Source: Paraburkholderia tropica (GTDB lineage Bacteria > Pseudomonadota > Gammaproteobacteria > Burkholderiales > Burkholderiaceae). Taken from it: 64,000 nucleotides of DNA. Both the position numbers and the translations under genes were made by a program. Below, piece by piece: positions 26,344 through 33,771 of the stretch (position 1 is the stretch's first letter; each line of letters begins with the position of its first letter). Location of the stretch: the NCBI RefSeq assembly GCF_914484835.1, contig NZ_CAJZAR010000032.1:62001-126000 (forward strand), written 5' to 3'. The notes below the pieces were generated by a model. It had not been told where the DNA came from, searched no databases, and was given only the letters and a program-made list of their open reading frames with translations.

Positions 26344-27024
26344 TTACTGCGCCGGCGTATTGAGCTGCTTTTTCAGGGCTTCGAGGCGATCGTCCACCGA
26401 CGGGCCCTTGTTCAGCGCGGCGAGCTTGTCGTCGAGCGCCTTGCCGCTCGACTGGTCCGCCGAGTTGAGGCGGGCGTCGGAGCGCGCGTTCGACAGATTC
26501 ACCTTGTCTTCGAGCTTCTGGAAATCCTGCGCAAGATTCTTGCCGCCGATACCGCCGAGCGCGGTGGCCGCGACGTCCTTGGCCTGAGCGATCTGCTGCT
26601 TGGCTTGCAGGATGTTCGAGCGCGCGTTGAGGTCGTTGCGGCGCGAGCGCATGTCGTCGATCTGCTGCTTGAGCTGATCGACCGACGGTTCGAGCTTGGC
26701 GAGTTCCGCCGCGAGCGCGTCGCGTTCGGCTTCGGCCGTGGACTGCGCGCCGAGCGCTTCGCGTGCGAGCGCTTCGTCGCCCGATTGCAGCGCGCGCTTC
26801 GCGCCGTCTTCATACTTCTTCGCCTTGTCGGCGGCCACGTCGCGCTTGCTTTGCTGCATCGCGACCTGCGCCTGGATCTCGACGAGCGAGTTCTCGGCTT
26901 TCGCGATGCTGTCGTCGAGTTCGCGCACGATCTGGCGCGCGTCGCGCGACGGGTCTTGCACGGAGTCGGCGGCGTCGTTCAAGAGACCCTTGACCGTGCG
27001 AGAGATGGAGTCGAAAAGCGACAT
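26344..27024 (-). CDS. PspA/IM30 family membrane-stress protein
   Basis: A 226-residue, almost wholly helical protein. It begins MSLFDSISRTVKGLLNDAAD, the amphipathic N-terminal helix that binds stressed membranes in PspA/IM30/Vipp1 proteins (ESCRT-III superfamily). The DARQIVRELDDSIAKAENSLVEI segment and the long coiled coil to about residue 150 match the family core. The ATG at 27024 fits this start; the open frame to 27147 adds an unrelated Arg-rich leader. No pspBC or pspF lies next to it; the neighbour is the TPR membrane protein. Confidence 0.9.
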   Translation of the reverse strand: MSLFDSISRTVKGLLNDAADSVQDPSRDARQIVRELDDSIAKAENSLVEIQAQVAMQQSKRDVAADKAKKYEDGAKRALQSGDEALAREALGAQSTAEAERDALAAELAKLEPSVDQLKQQIDDMRSRRNDLNARSNILQAKQQIAQAKDVAATALGGIGGKNLAQDFQKLEDKVNLSNARSDARLNSADQSSGKALDDKLAALNKGPSVDDRLEALKKQLNTPAQ

Positions 27025-27371
27025 GTAATTCTCCGGTGAAATGAAATCGGCCCTACGTTTGGCGGGCCGCGATGCGGCTTGCGGCACTTGCGCGTACCTC
27101 GCATTCAGCTTACGCCGCTTTGGGCGAGCCGCGCATGCAGCGCGCAAATCGGGACGAAAGCGCCGATTGCAATAGCGTGGAAGCCTCGCGCCGGCGCAAT
27201 TAACCTTTCTTTACGCTGAGCCGCGTTTCATGCGTGGCCCAGTGCGCATCGCTCGCGGATATTACACCACGGGGTCTCTTAAAAGGGACTTAAAGGCACG
27301 GCCCGCAGGGGGCGTGCGGCGCGTGCATCGGCCTGCGCGTGAGCGCGTGCGTGGCCTCTACCGGCACGCGC
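27025..27371. other. Gene-free spacer, 347 bases
   Basis: Upstream region of the pspA-like gene and downstream region of the ribbon-helix-helix-like gene, both read leftward. It includes a locally AT-rich stretch (27195-27300, with TCTTAAAAGGGACTTAAAGG) where a promoter is likely, but I cannot define its boxes. No protein or RNA gene recognised. Confidence 0.4.
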
Positions 27372-28001
27372 TCAGGCGAACTTGCCGCCCTCGGGCGCGG
27401 GGCCGTGGCGATGCGTGTCGTCTTCGTCGCGTGCGTCGTGCGGGCGGCGGGCGAACGGTGTGCCGCTGAGCGGTTGCAGCGGCTCGGTATCGGCGAAATG
27501 CAGGTCTTGCGGCAGCGCGGCGTGGGTGTCTTGCGTGGAGCTTTCAGCGGCCGATGCAGCGAGGCGCGCGACGGCTTGCGCGACTTCGTGCGCCGCGTGG
27601 CCCACGTCGTGGCTCGCGGCGAGCGGCGAGGGCGCCTCGGGCTGCGTCGCGTTGTTGTCGAGGTCTTCCGCGCGCGTATCGTTCGATGCTTGCGCGAGCG
27701 CGTCGGCTTCGTGGGCCGCCTTCGCCTCGCCGCTCGCGGCGGGCCGTATCGCGCCGCGTCCGGGCCGCAACGGTTTCGCCGCCTTGCGCAGCACTTGCGC
27801 GAGCGCGTCGGGCTGGCGCGGCGCGTTCAGACGGTCGACGATGCTGGCCGCCTTCACCTGGTCGCTGGTCGCGCTGAACGCAATCACCGCGCGGCGCATG
27901 AGCTCGCTGATGCTGATGCCGAGTTCGTCGGCCGTGGAGGAGATCGCGCGTTTCTGCGCGGGCGTGACGAAGACCACGATGCGTTCGCTGGGCTTGTTCA
28001 T
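27372..28001 (-). CDS. Ribbon-helix-helix-like protein with long Ala-rich tail
   Basis: A 209-residue protein beginning MNKPSERIVVFVTPAQKRAISSTADELGISISELMRRAVIAF in substance: a short beta strand followed by two helices, with the SISELMRRAV helix as seen in MetJ/Arc-type DNA-binding or mobilisation/antitoxin proteins. After about residue 80 it becomes low-complexity (Ala, Asp, His, Pro). No toxin gene accompanies it, so it is not an obvious toxin-antitoxin pair. The ATG at 28001 is the first Met before the conserved part. Function unknown; DNA binding is inferred. Confidence 0.72.
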   Translation of the reverse strand: MNKPSERIVVFVTPAQKRAISSTADELGISISELMRRAVIAFSATSDQVKAASIVDRLNAPRQPDALAQVLRKAAKPLRPGRGAIRPAASGEAKAAHEADALAQASNDTRAEDLDNNATQPEAPSPLAASHDVGHAAHEVAQAVARLAASAAESSTQDTHAALPQDLHFADTEPLQPLSGTPFARRPHDARDEDDTHRHGPAPEGGKFA

Positions 28002-28656
28002 GATCGGCTCGCCGATGGCTCGGCGTCGGGTCGGCTTGGAGTGACCTCGGGTCCGGCGCGGAGGCGTCGGCCAGGCAGCAGCGCAATGGCCGGCCGCTCG
28101 CGCAGGGGCGTGCAGCAATCTCTCCATCATAAGACGAGACGCGCGATGCGCAACGCCAAGCTGCGCGCACGGCGCTTGCGCATCGCACAATAATGTATTG
28201 CGGATCTGGACGCGCGACGCGAATTGCGCGCGTTGATTCCGCTGCGTCTCGACACTTTCTCCACAGATCGCACGAGATGGCGCAAACGCCGTCACAGCGC
28301 CGTATTCACGGCGAATAAACAGGTCGGAATGCGCTTGTCCAGGAAACTCTTACAAAAAAAGCGCGACCGCCCCCGCCCGAATTATTTAGAATGCGCTGTT
28401 ACATTTCGCGTCGATGCAGCGCACAAGGCTTTATGCGCGGGCTTCACGCGAAAGGGTGATGAAAGATTCACCTTGCAACGGCGCGCCGAACTTGCGCGCC
28501 GCGTGGCCGGACGGGGGCGTTGCCGGCCGCGTCGCGGCACCGCGCTCGGGGCGCGGCGCCGTCACATGCCGCATTGGCGCCATGACGCCATGATCGAGAT
28601 CTACGCGCGCTTGCCGCGCAGCCGAGGCGCACACGAACGCGCCAATCATTCCAGTC
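28002..28656. promoter_or_regulatory. Divergent spacer upstream of mrcA with small palindrome
   Basis: A 655-base region between the ribbon-helix-helix-like gene and mrcA. CAATA-ATG-TATTG (28188-28200) is a perfect short palindrome 187 bases upstream of the leftward gene and could be its own operator. TAGAAT at 28387-28392 is a possible -10 for mrcA. A rightward frame (28224-28670) looks non-coding: it lacks a ribosome-binding site and runs over the mrcA start. Confidence 0.35.
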
Positions 28657-31158
28657 ATGCCTATCATTAAACGACCGCCTTCACCGCAGTACCCGAACGA
28701 CGATCGGGAACCCTCCTTCAATCGTGGACGCGAGCCGCAGCGCCGCGACGACTCGCGCGAAGAACGGCCAAAACGCCGCTCGATCGGCGCGTCGATCGCG
28801 CTCGGCTTCTTCGGCCTGTTCGCCACGCTGGCCGTGGTGGGCGCGCTGATCGTCGGCTACGCGCTCGTCGTGATGGGCCCGCAGTTGCCCTCGCTCGACG
28901 CACTCACGAACTATCAGCCGAAGGTGCCGCTGCGCATCTATACGGCCGATCACGTGATGATCGGCGAGTTCGGCGAGGAGCGTCGTCAGCTCGTGCGCTT
29001 CGACGATATCCCCGACGTGCAGAAGAAGGCCGTCCTCGCGATCGAGGACTATCGCTTCTACGAGCACGGCGGCGTCGACTTCGTCGGCATCCTGCGCGCG
29101 GGCGTGGCCGACCTGATGCACGGCGGCGCGTCGCAGGGCGCGAGCACGATCACGATGCAGGTCGCGCGCAACTTCTTCCTCTCGAGCGAGAAGACCTACA
29201 CGCGCAAGATCTACGAAATGCTGCTCGCGTACAAGATCGAGCGTGCGCTCACGAAGGATCAGATCCTCGAGCTGTACATGAACCAGATCTATCTGGGTCA
29301 GCGCGCCTACGGTTTCTCGGCGGCCGCGCGCGTGTACTTCGGCAAGGATCTCAAGGACATCACGCTCGCCGAAGCGGCGATGCTCGCGGGTCTGCCGAAG
29401 GCGCCGTCCGCGTATAACCCGATCGTCAATCCGAAGCGCGCGAAGATTCGCCAGGAGTACATCCTGAAGCGCATGCTCGATCTCGGTTACGTGACCCAGG
29501 CGCAGTACGACGAGGCCATCAAGGAGCCGCTGCACACGCGCACCGCGGGTACCGAATACAGCGTGCACGCCGAGTACGTGGCGGAAATGGTGCGCCAGAT
29601 GATGTACGCGCAGTACAAGGATGAAACGTACACGCGCGGTCTCACGGTCACCACGACCATCGACAGCGCCGACCAGAACGCCGCCTACGCCGCCGTGCGC
29701 AAGGGCGTGATGGATTACGAGCGCCGTCACGGCTATCGCGGACCGGAAGGCTTCGTGCAACTGCCGCCGGCCGGCGACGACCGCGACCAGGCCATCGACG
29801 ACGCGCTCACCGATCACCCCGACAACGGCGACCTCGTCTCCGCGGTCGTGATCGACGCCACGCCGAAATCGGTGACGGCGCAACTGCTCGACGGCACGCA
29901 GATCACCGTGACGGGCCAGGGACTGCGCTTCGTGGCGGCGGGGCTGTCGCCGCGCGCGTCGAACGCGCTGCGCATCAAGCCGGGCTCGATCGTGCGCCTG
30001 ATCGCCGACGAGAAGAACGACTGGCAGATCGCGCAGCTTCCGCAGGTGGAAGGCGCGCTCGTCTCGCTCACGCCGCAGGACGGCGCGATCCGCGCGCTGA
30101 TCGGTGGCTTCGACTTCAACAAGAACAAGTTCAACCACGTCACGCAGGCCTGGCGTCAGCCGGGTTCGAGCTTCAAGCCGTTCATCTACTCGGCGTCGCT
30201 CGAAAAGGGCCTCGGACCGGCGACCATCATCAACGATGCGCCGCTGTACTTCCCGCCCAGCTCGCCGGGCGGCGAGGCGTGGGAACCGAAGGACGACGAT
30301 CAACCCGACGGCCCGATGCCGATGCGCCTCGCGCTGCAGAAGTCGAAGAACCTCGTGTCGATCCGCATCCTGTCGTTTATCGGCACGAAGTACGCGCAGG
30401 ATTATGTGACGCAGCGCTTCGGCTTCGACCCGGACAAGACGCCGCCGTATCTGCCGATGGCGCTCGGCGCGGGTCTCGTCACGCCGCTGCAGTCGGCGGG
30501 TGCGTACTCGGTGTTCGCGAACGGCGGCTATCGCATCAATCCGTATCTGATCGCCGAAGTCGACGACGCGCACGGCCAGCCGATCTCGCGTGCGCAGCCG
30601 CTGGTCGCGGGCCAGAACGCGCCGCAGACGATCACGCCGCGCAACGCGTACATCATGAACAGCCTGCTGCATTCGGTGGCGACGGCGGGTACGGGTGCGG
30701 GCACCAACGTGCTGCATCGCGACGACCTGCAAGGCAAGACCGGTACGACCAACGACGCGCACGACGGCTGGTTCGCCGGCTATCAGCACACGCTGGTGGC
30801 GGTGGCGTGGATGGGTTACGACCAGCCTAAGAGTCTCGGTAGCCGCGAGTTCGGCGCGCAGCTCGCGTTGCCGATCTGGGTCGACTACATGAGCAAGGCG
30901 CTGCGCGGCATTCCGCAAGAGGAGCCGCCGATGCCGCAAGGTCTCACGACCATCGACAGCGAGCTGTACTACTCGGATATGACGCCGGGTGCGGGCTTCG
31001 TCTCGGCCATCGGCATGGACTCGGGCGTGCCGGCAGGCGCGGCCAGCGATGCGAGCGGCGCGACCGGCAGCATGGGTCCGGGCGGCATGACGCCGCCCAG
31101 CGTGACCACGAGCGAGAAGCAGCAGATCATGGACTTGTTTGAGACGAACAAGCCTTGA
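28657..31158 (+). CDS. mrcA: Penicillin-binding protein 1A (class A, bifunctional)
   Basis: An 833-residue peptidoglycan polymerase. Cytosolic Arg-rich start, one membrane helix (about 47-70), then the glycosyltransferase domain with EDYRFYEHGGVDFVGI and GASTITMQVARNFFL, an OB-like insertion, and the transpeptidase domain with catalytic Ser in GSSFKPFIYSA, SKN, and KTGTTNDAHDGWF. The tail after about 800 is Gly/Ser/Ala-rich and not conserved. The start lacks a strong Shine-Dalgarno, but MPIIKRPPSP is a normal opening for this family. It builds and cross-links cell-wall glycan in the periplasm. Confidence 0.94.
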   Translation: MPIIKRPPSPQYPNDDREPSFNRGREPQRRDDSREERPKRRSIGASIALGFFGLFATLAVVGALIVGYALVVMGPQLPSLDALTNYQPKVPLRIYTADHVMIGEFGEERRQLVRFDDIPDVQKKAVLAIEDYRFYEHGGVDFVGILRAGVADLMHGGASQGASTITMQVARNFFLSSEKTYTRKIYEMLLAYKIERALTKDQILELYMNQIYLGQRAYGFSAAARVYFGKDLKDITLAEAAMLAGLPKAPSAYNPIVNPKRAKIRQEYILKRMLDLGYVTQAQYDEAIKEPLHTRTAGTEYSVHAEYVAEMVRQMMYAQYKDETYTRGLTVTTTIDSADQNAAYAAVRKGVMDYERRHGYRGPEGFVQLPPAGDDRDQAIDDALTDHPDNGDLVSAVVIDATPKSVTAQLLDGTQITVTGQGLRFVAAGLSPRASNALRIKPGSIVRLIADEKNDWQIAQLPQVEGALVSLTPQDGAIRALIGGFDFNKNKFNHVTQAWRQPGSSFKPFIYSASLEKGLGPATIINDAPLYFPPSSPGGEAWEPKDDDQPDGPMPMRLALQKSKNLVSIRILSFIGTKYAQDYVTQRFGFDPDKTPPYLPMALGAGLVTPLQSAGAYSVFANGGYRINPYLIAEVDDAHGQPISRAQPLVAGQNAPQTITPRNAYIMNSLLHSVATAGTGAGTNVLHRDDLQGKTGTTNDAHDGWFAGYQHTLVAVAWMGYDQPKSLGSREFGAQLALPIWVDYMSKALRGIPQEEPPMPQGLTTIDSELYYSDMTPGAGFVSAIGMDSGVPAGAASDASGATGSMGPGGMTPPSVTTSEKQQIMDLFETNKP

Positions 31159-31212
31159 TAAAGCGTTTAGGTGTGGTGGTCTGAGGACCGTAGTCGCACA
31201 AGGAAGTCCCTG

Positions 31213-31248
31213 GAACACGGCACGTCGGCAACGACGTGCCGTGTTTTG
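31213..31248 (+). terminator. Terminator after mrcA
   Basis: AACACGGCACGTCG - GCAA - CGACGTGCCGTGTT, a perfect 14-bp stem followed by TTGTTTTG. Confidence 0.95.
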
Positions 31249-31300
31249 TTTTGCGCGGACAAAAGTCTTTGGCAACAACGGCTTGGGTGGGTTGCCCAGG

Positions 31301-31398
31301 GCTTGTCCACAGGGCTGCCAACAAAATCTGGGGATAAACCCCGCGCGCGAAAAACGTTCCGTTGTCCACAGTTTTTGTTAGCAGCCCTGTGGGTAACC
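31301..31398. repeat. Inverted repeat with four DnaA-box-like 9-mers
   Basis: Two 26-base arms (31301-31326 and 31373-31398) match at 22 positions when one is reverse-complemented; the core CAGGGCTGC and the ACAAAA end are exact. Four 9-mers close to the DnaA box TTATNCACA are present: TTGTCCACA at 31303-31311 (+), TTATCCCCA at 31329-31337 (-), TTGTCCACA at 31362-31370 (+) and TTACCCACA at 31388-31396 (-). Each differs from consensus at one position. The space between arms includes a GGGG-ATAAA-CCCC mini-hairpin. It is untranslated, in the gap after mrcA. Whether DnaA binds is unknown. Confidence 0.6.
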
Positions 31399-31471
31399 TC
31401 TGGAGATCGACGCTAAGTGGCTGATCCGCAAGGCCTTGTTCGCGAGCGCGCCGCGCGAGGCAGTTTGCACC

Positions 31472-31903
31472 TCAAAACACATTGTTATATCGCAGACCAA
31501 ACGTTTGGCCGTGCGACGCATGCGAGAACGTGACGGCCCAGTGCGTGAGCCAGGCGCCGGTTAGCGCGCCGAGCGCATCCGCGAACAAATCCTTGTACGA
31601 GAAGCCGTCGGTGCGGCAGGTGCCGTCGAGCGCCTCCTTCAGGAAGCCCGGCACTGTCCCGATCAAAGTGCCGTAAATCACCGGATGATCAGTATCGCGC
31701 GCGAGCCAGCCGCCGATCGCGCCGAACGGCACGGAGACGCCGAAGTGCGCGAGCTTGTCGGAGCCGGTCCAGCTATCTTGAGTCTGAAAGCGAAAGCCGC
31801 CATGCGAGCCGGAGCAATCGACGCCTGCGTGCGCCGCGTGAGAAACGGCGACGAGCAGGGCCAGGAAAAACGCGTATCGGGATAGGGCAGTCATGGTCGT
31901 CAT
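31472..31903 (-). CDS. YfiM-like exported protein
   Basis: A 143-residue protein with a signal peptide (MTTMTALSRYAFFLALLVAVSHAAHA). The mature part has DSWTGSDKLAHFGVSVPFGAIGGWLA, the conserved DKxxHF region of YfiM-type proteins, and two further semi-hydrophobic stretches (PVIYGTLIGTVPGFLKEALDG, DALGALTGAWLTHWAV). Two cysteines (VDCSGS, DGTCRTDG) may pair outside the cytoplasm. Function unknown. Start could also be the Met three codons downstream. Confidence 0.78.
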   Translation of the reverse strand: MTTMTALSRYAFFLALLVAVSHAAHAGVDCSGSHGGFRFQTQDSWTGSDKLAHFGVSVPFGAIGGWLARDTDHPVIYGTLIGTVPGFLKEALDGTCRTDGFSYKDLFADALGALTGAWLTHWAVTFSHASHGQTFGLRYNNVF

Positions 31904-31966
31904 GCTCGAGGTTGTGGTCCACGGGCGCGACCGTTCATGCGATCCGGCGATGCACGGACCACGCCC

Positions 31967-32048
31967 TTAAACTCTCCAGTGAGTTTTTATTTTCATCAGG
32001 ATCGCTAAGTAATTATTTTGCGATGACCTGATTTGCTGGGGAGTTTAA
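31967..32048. repeat. 82-bp AT-rich element with nested inverted repeats (MITE-like)
   Basis: Ends TTAAACTCTCCAG (31967-31979) and CTGGGGAGTTTAA (32036-32048) are 13-base terminal inverted repeats with one mismatch. Inside are a second pair, ATCAGGATCGC (31995-32005) and GCGAT-GA-CCTGAT (32020-32032). The element is much AT-richer than its surroundings and non-coding. Size and structure resemble a miniature inverted-repeat element or a structured RNA; no flanking duplication was found. Confidence 0.5.
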
Positions 32049-32096
32049 CAGCGACATCCCAAAAAAAGTCCTGCGATCTTTCTGTCAGAAAAACGT

Positions 32097-32123
32097 GAAA
32101 AGCGCCTAAAACAGGCGCTTTTC
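32097..32123 (-). terminator. Terminator after the RND efflux operon
   Basis: GAAAAGCGCCT - AAAAC - AGGCGCTTTTC, a perfect 11-bp stem with T-rich ends on both strands, just beyond the stop of the outer-membrane factor gene. Confidence 0.93.
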
Positions 32124-32154
32124 AACGAATCAGGCGGAACGCGGAAGCGCCGCG

Positions 32155-33771
32155 TCAGTCGCTGGAGGACGTGGCCGAAGACGAAGCGGGCGATGCCGCA
32201 GTGGCGGCGGCGTTCGAAGAGGAGACGGGATTGGCGAGCGGCGGGGTGCCCATCGCCTGAAACAGCGCCGCTGTGTCGGACAGACGCGTGCCGCGATAGC
32301 GGATTTCGTCGAGACGCGCGTTGCGCCATTGCTGCTCGCTCTGACGCACGGCGTAATACGGCAGCGCCCCGAGCTTGTAGCGCGCGTGGGTGTCGTCGTA
32401 GACGCCTTGCGCGGCCTGCGCCGAGGTGGTCGCGGCATCGAGTGCCTGCGCGTCGTGTTCGAGCGCCGCGAGGCGGTCGGCCACGTCCTGGAACGCGGCC
32501 AGCACGGTCTGCTTATACGAAGCGTTGGCCGCGTCGTACGATTGCAGCGCCGCACGCCGCTGCGCGACCAGCGCGCCGCCATGAAAGATCGGCTGCGTGA
32601 GCGAGGCGCCGATCGCCCACAGCGCGCCCACGCCGGACGTCACCATCGGCCAGCTGAAGCCCGCCTGGCCGAGGCCGGCCGAGAGCGTGATGCTCGGGTA
32701 CATCTGCGCCGTCGCCGCGCCCACGTCGGCGGAAGCGGCGACCAGCGCCGCGCTTGCGGCTTCGATATCGGGCCGCGTCTTGAGCAGTTCCGACGGCACC
32801 ACGACCGGCACCTGCTGCGGCAGATGCAGGCTCGCGAGATCGAGATCGGGCGGCGCGTTGTCGGGCGTGCGGCCGAGCAGCACGGCGAGCGCGTGGCGTT
32901 GCGCCGTCCATTGCTGACGCAGGCCCGGCAGGTTGGTCGCCAGCGACGCCGCGCTCTGTTGCGCGCTCAGTTGATCGGTGCGCGCCACGGCGCCGAGCGC
33001 GTAGCGCTTCTGCATCTCGTCGGCTTGCGCGTTGGCGAGCGCGATCAATTGCTCGGTCGTGTCGATCTGCGCGTGCAGCGTGGCCGCGCCCAACGCGCTC
33101 GCGACGATATTGGCCGCCAGCGCGCGGCGCGCCTGCTCGAGCTGGAACACCTGCATGTTCACGCGCGAGGCGAGCGCCGCGTTGCTCAGGCGCGTCGCGC
33201 CGAACAGGTCGAACGAATAGCGCACCTCGACGAGCCCTGCGAACACGTCGTACTGCAGCTTGTCGATGCCGAGCTGCGGAATGCCGGGCAAGCGCTGACG
33301 CTGCGCGGTGCCGAGCGCATCGACGGTCGGCAGCATCGAACTGCCGACCTGGCCGCGCAACTGTTCCTTCGCGGCTTGCAGGCTGTGGTCGGCGGCAACG
33401 AGATTCGGGCTGTTCGCGAGCCCTTCTTCGACGAGCGCATCGAGTTGCGGCGAGTCGTAGAGCGTCCACCATTGCGGCACTGGCTGCGCGCCCACCTCGA
33501 AATGCTGCGCGACGCCTTGCGCGGCGACCGTCTGCGCGGGCTGCGGCTCGGCGCCGTAATGCGCGGGTTGCGGCATCGCGGGCGGCGTGCCGTCCGGTCC
33601 CCACGAACACGCGCTCGCGAACAGCGCGGCGAGCGCGGCAGCGCTCACGCGCAGGCGGGCAACGGACGCTGCATGCCGCGTTCGGCGCACATCGCCTGCA
33701 TCGCGTACATCTCGCGCCTGTTCGGCAGCGCGTTCGGCTGCATTCATCCTCGTCGGCGTGGAAACGGTCAT
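32155..33771 (-). CDS. RND efflux outer-membrane lipoprotein (NodT/OprM family)
   Basis: A 538-residue TolC-superfamily outer-membrane factor. After an Arg/Ala-rich leader there is a lipoprotein signal ending ALAALFASAC-SWGPDG, with the lipidated Cys at about 55. Two outer-membrane-efflux repeats follow (about 100-300 and 320-500), each mostly helical; VRYSFDLFGATRLSNAAL and the matching later segment are typical. The start is fixed by a 4-base overlap (ATGA) with the pump gene upstream. The long pre-signal leader is unusual, and the internal Met at residue 9 is an alternative. It forms the exit duct of the tripartite pump. Confidence 0.9.
   Translation of the reverse strand: MTVSTPTRMNAAERAAEQARDVRDAGDVRRTRHAASVARLRVSAAALAALFASACSWGPDGTPPAMPQPAHYGAEPQPAQTVAAQGVAQHFEVGAQPVPQWWTLYDSPQLDALVEEGLANSPNLVAADHSLQAAKEQLRGQVGSSMLPTVDALGTAQRQRLPGIPQLGIDKLQYDVFAGLVEVRYSFDLFGATRLSNAALASRVNMQVFQLEQARRALAANIVASALGAATLHAQIDTTEQLIALANAQADEMQKRYALGAVARTDQLSAQQSAASLATNLPGLRQQWTAQRHALAVLLGRTPDNAPPDLDLASLHLPQQVPVVVPSELLKTRPDIEAASAALVAASADVGAATAQMYPSITLSAGLGQAGFSWPMVTSGVGALWAIGASLTQPIFHGGALVAQRRAALQSYDAANASYKQTVLAAFQDVADRLAALEHDAQALDAATTSAQAAQGVYDDTHARYKLGALPYYAVRQSEQQWRNARLDEIRYRGTRLSDTAALFQAMGTPPLANPVSSSNAAATAASPASSSATSSSD

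Noticed and set aside
27372..28001. The ribbon-helix-helix-like protein as antitoxin of a toxin-antitoxin pair.
   Set aside because: No toxin-sized gene is adjacent on the same strand; the protein is longer than typical antitoxins and has a low-complexity tail.
28224..28670. A 148-codon rightward frame upstream of mrcA as a possible gene.
   Set aside because: No ribosome-binding site, Arg-rich random composition, and it runs over the mrcA start in another frame.
28681..31278. Long open frame on the minus strand (over 860 codons) opposite mrcA; similar long antisense frames lie opposite the ABC permeases (3216-5300), the aldehyde dehydrogenase (11267-12859) and other genes.
   Set aside because: High-GC codon bias leaves antisense frames free of stops. 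The translations are Arg/His/Ala-rich without domains and overlap well-supported genes completely.
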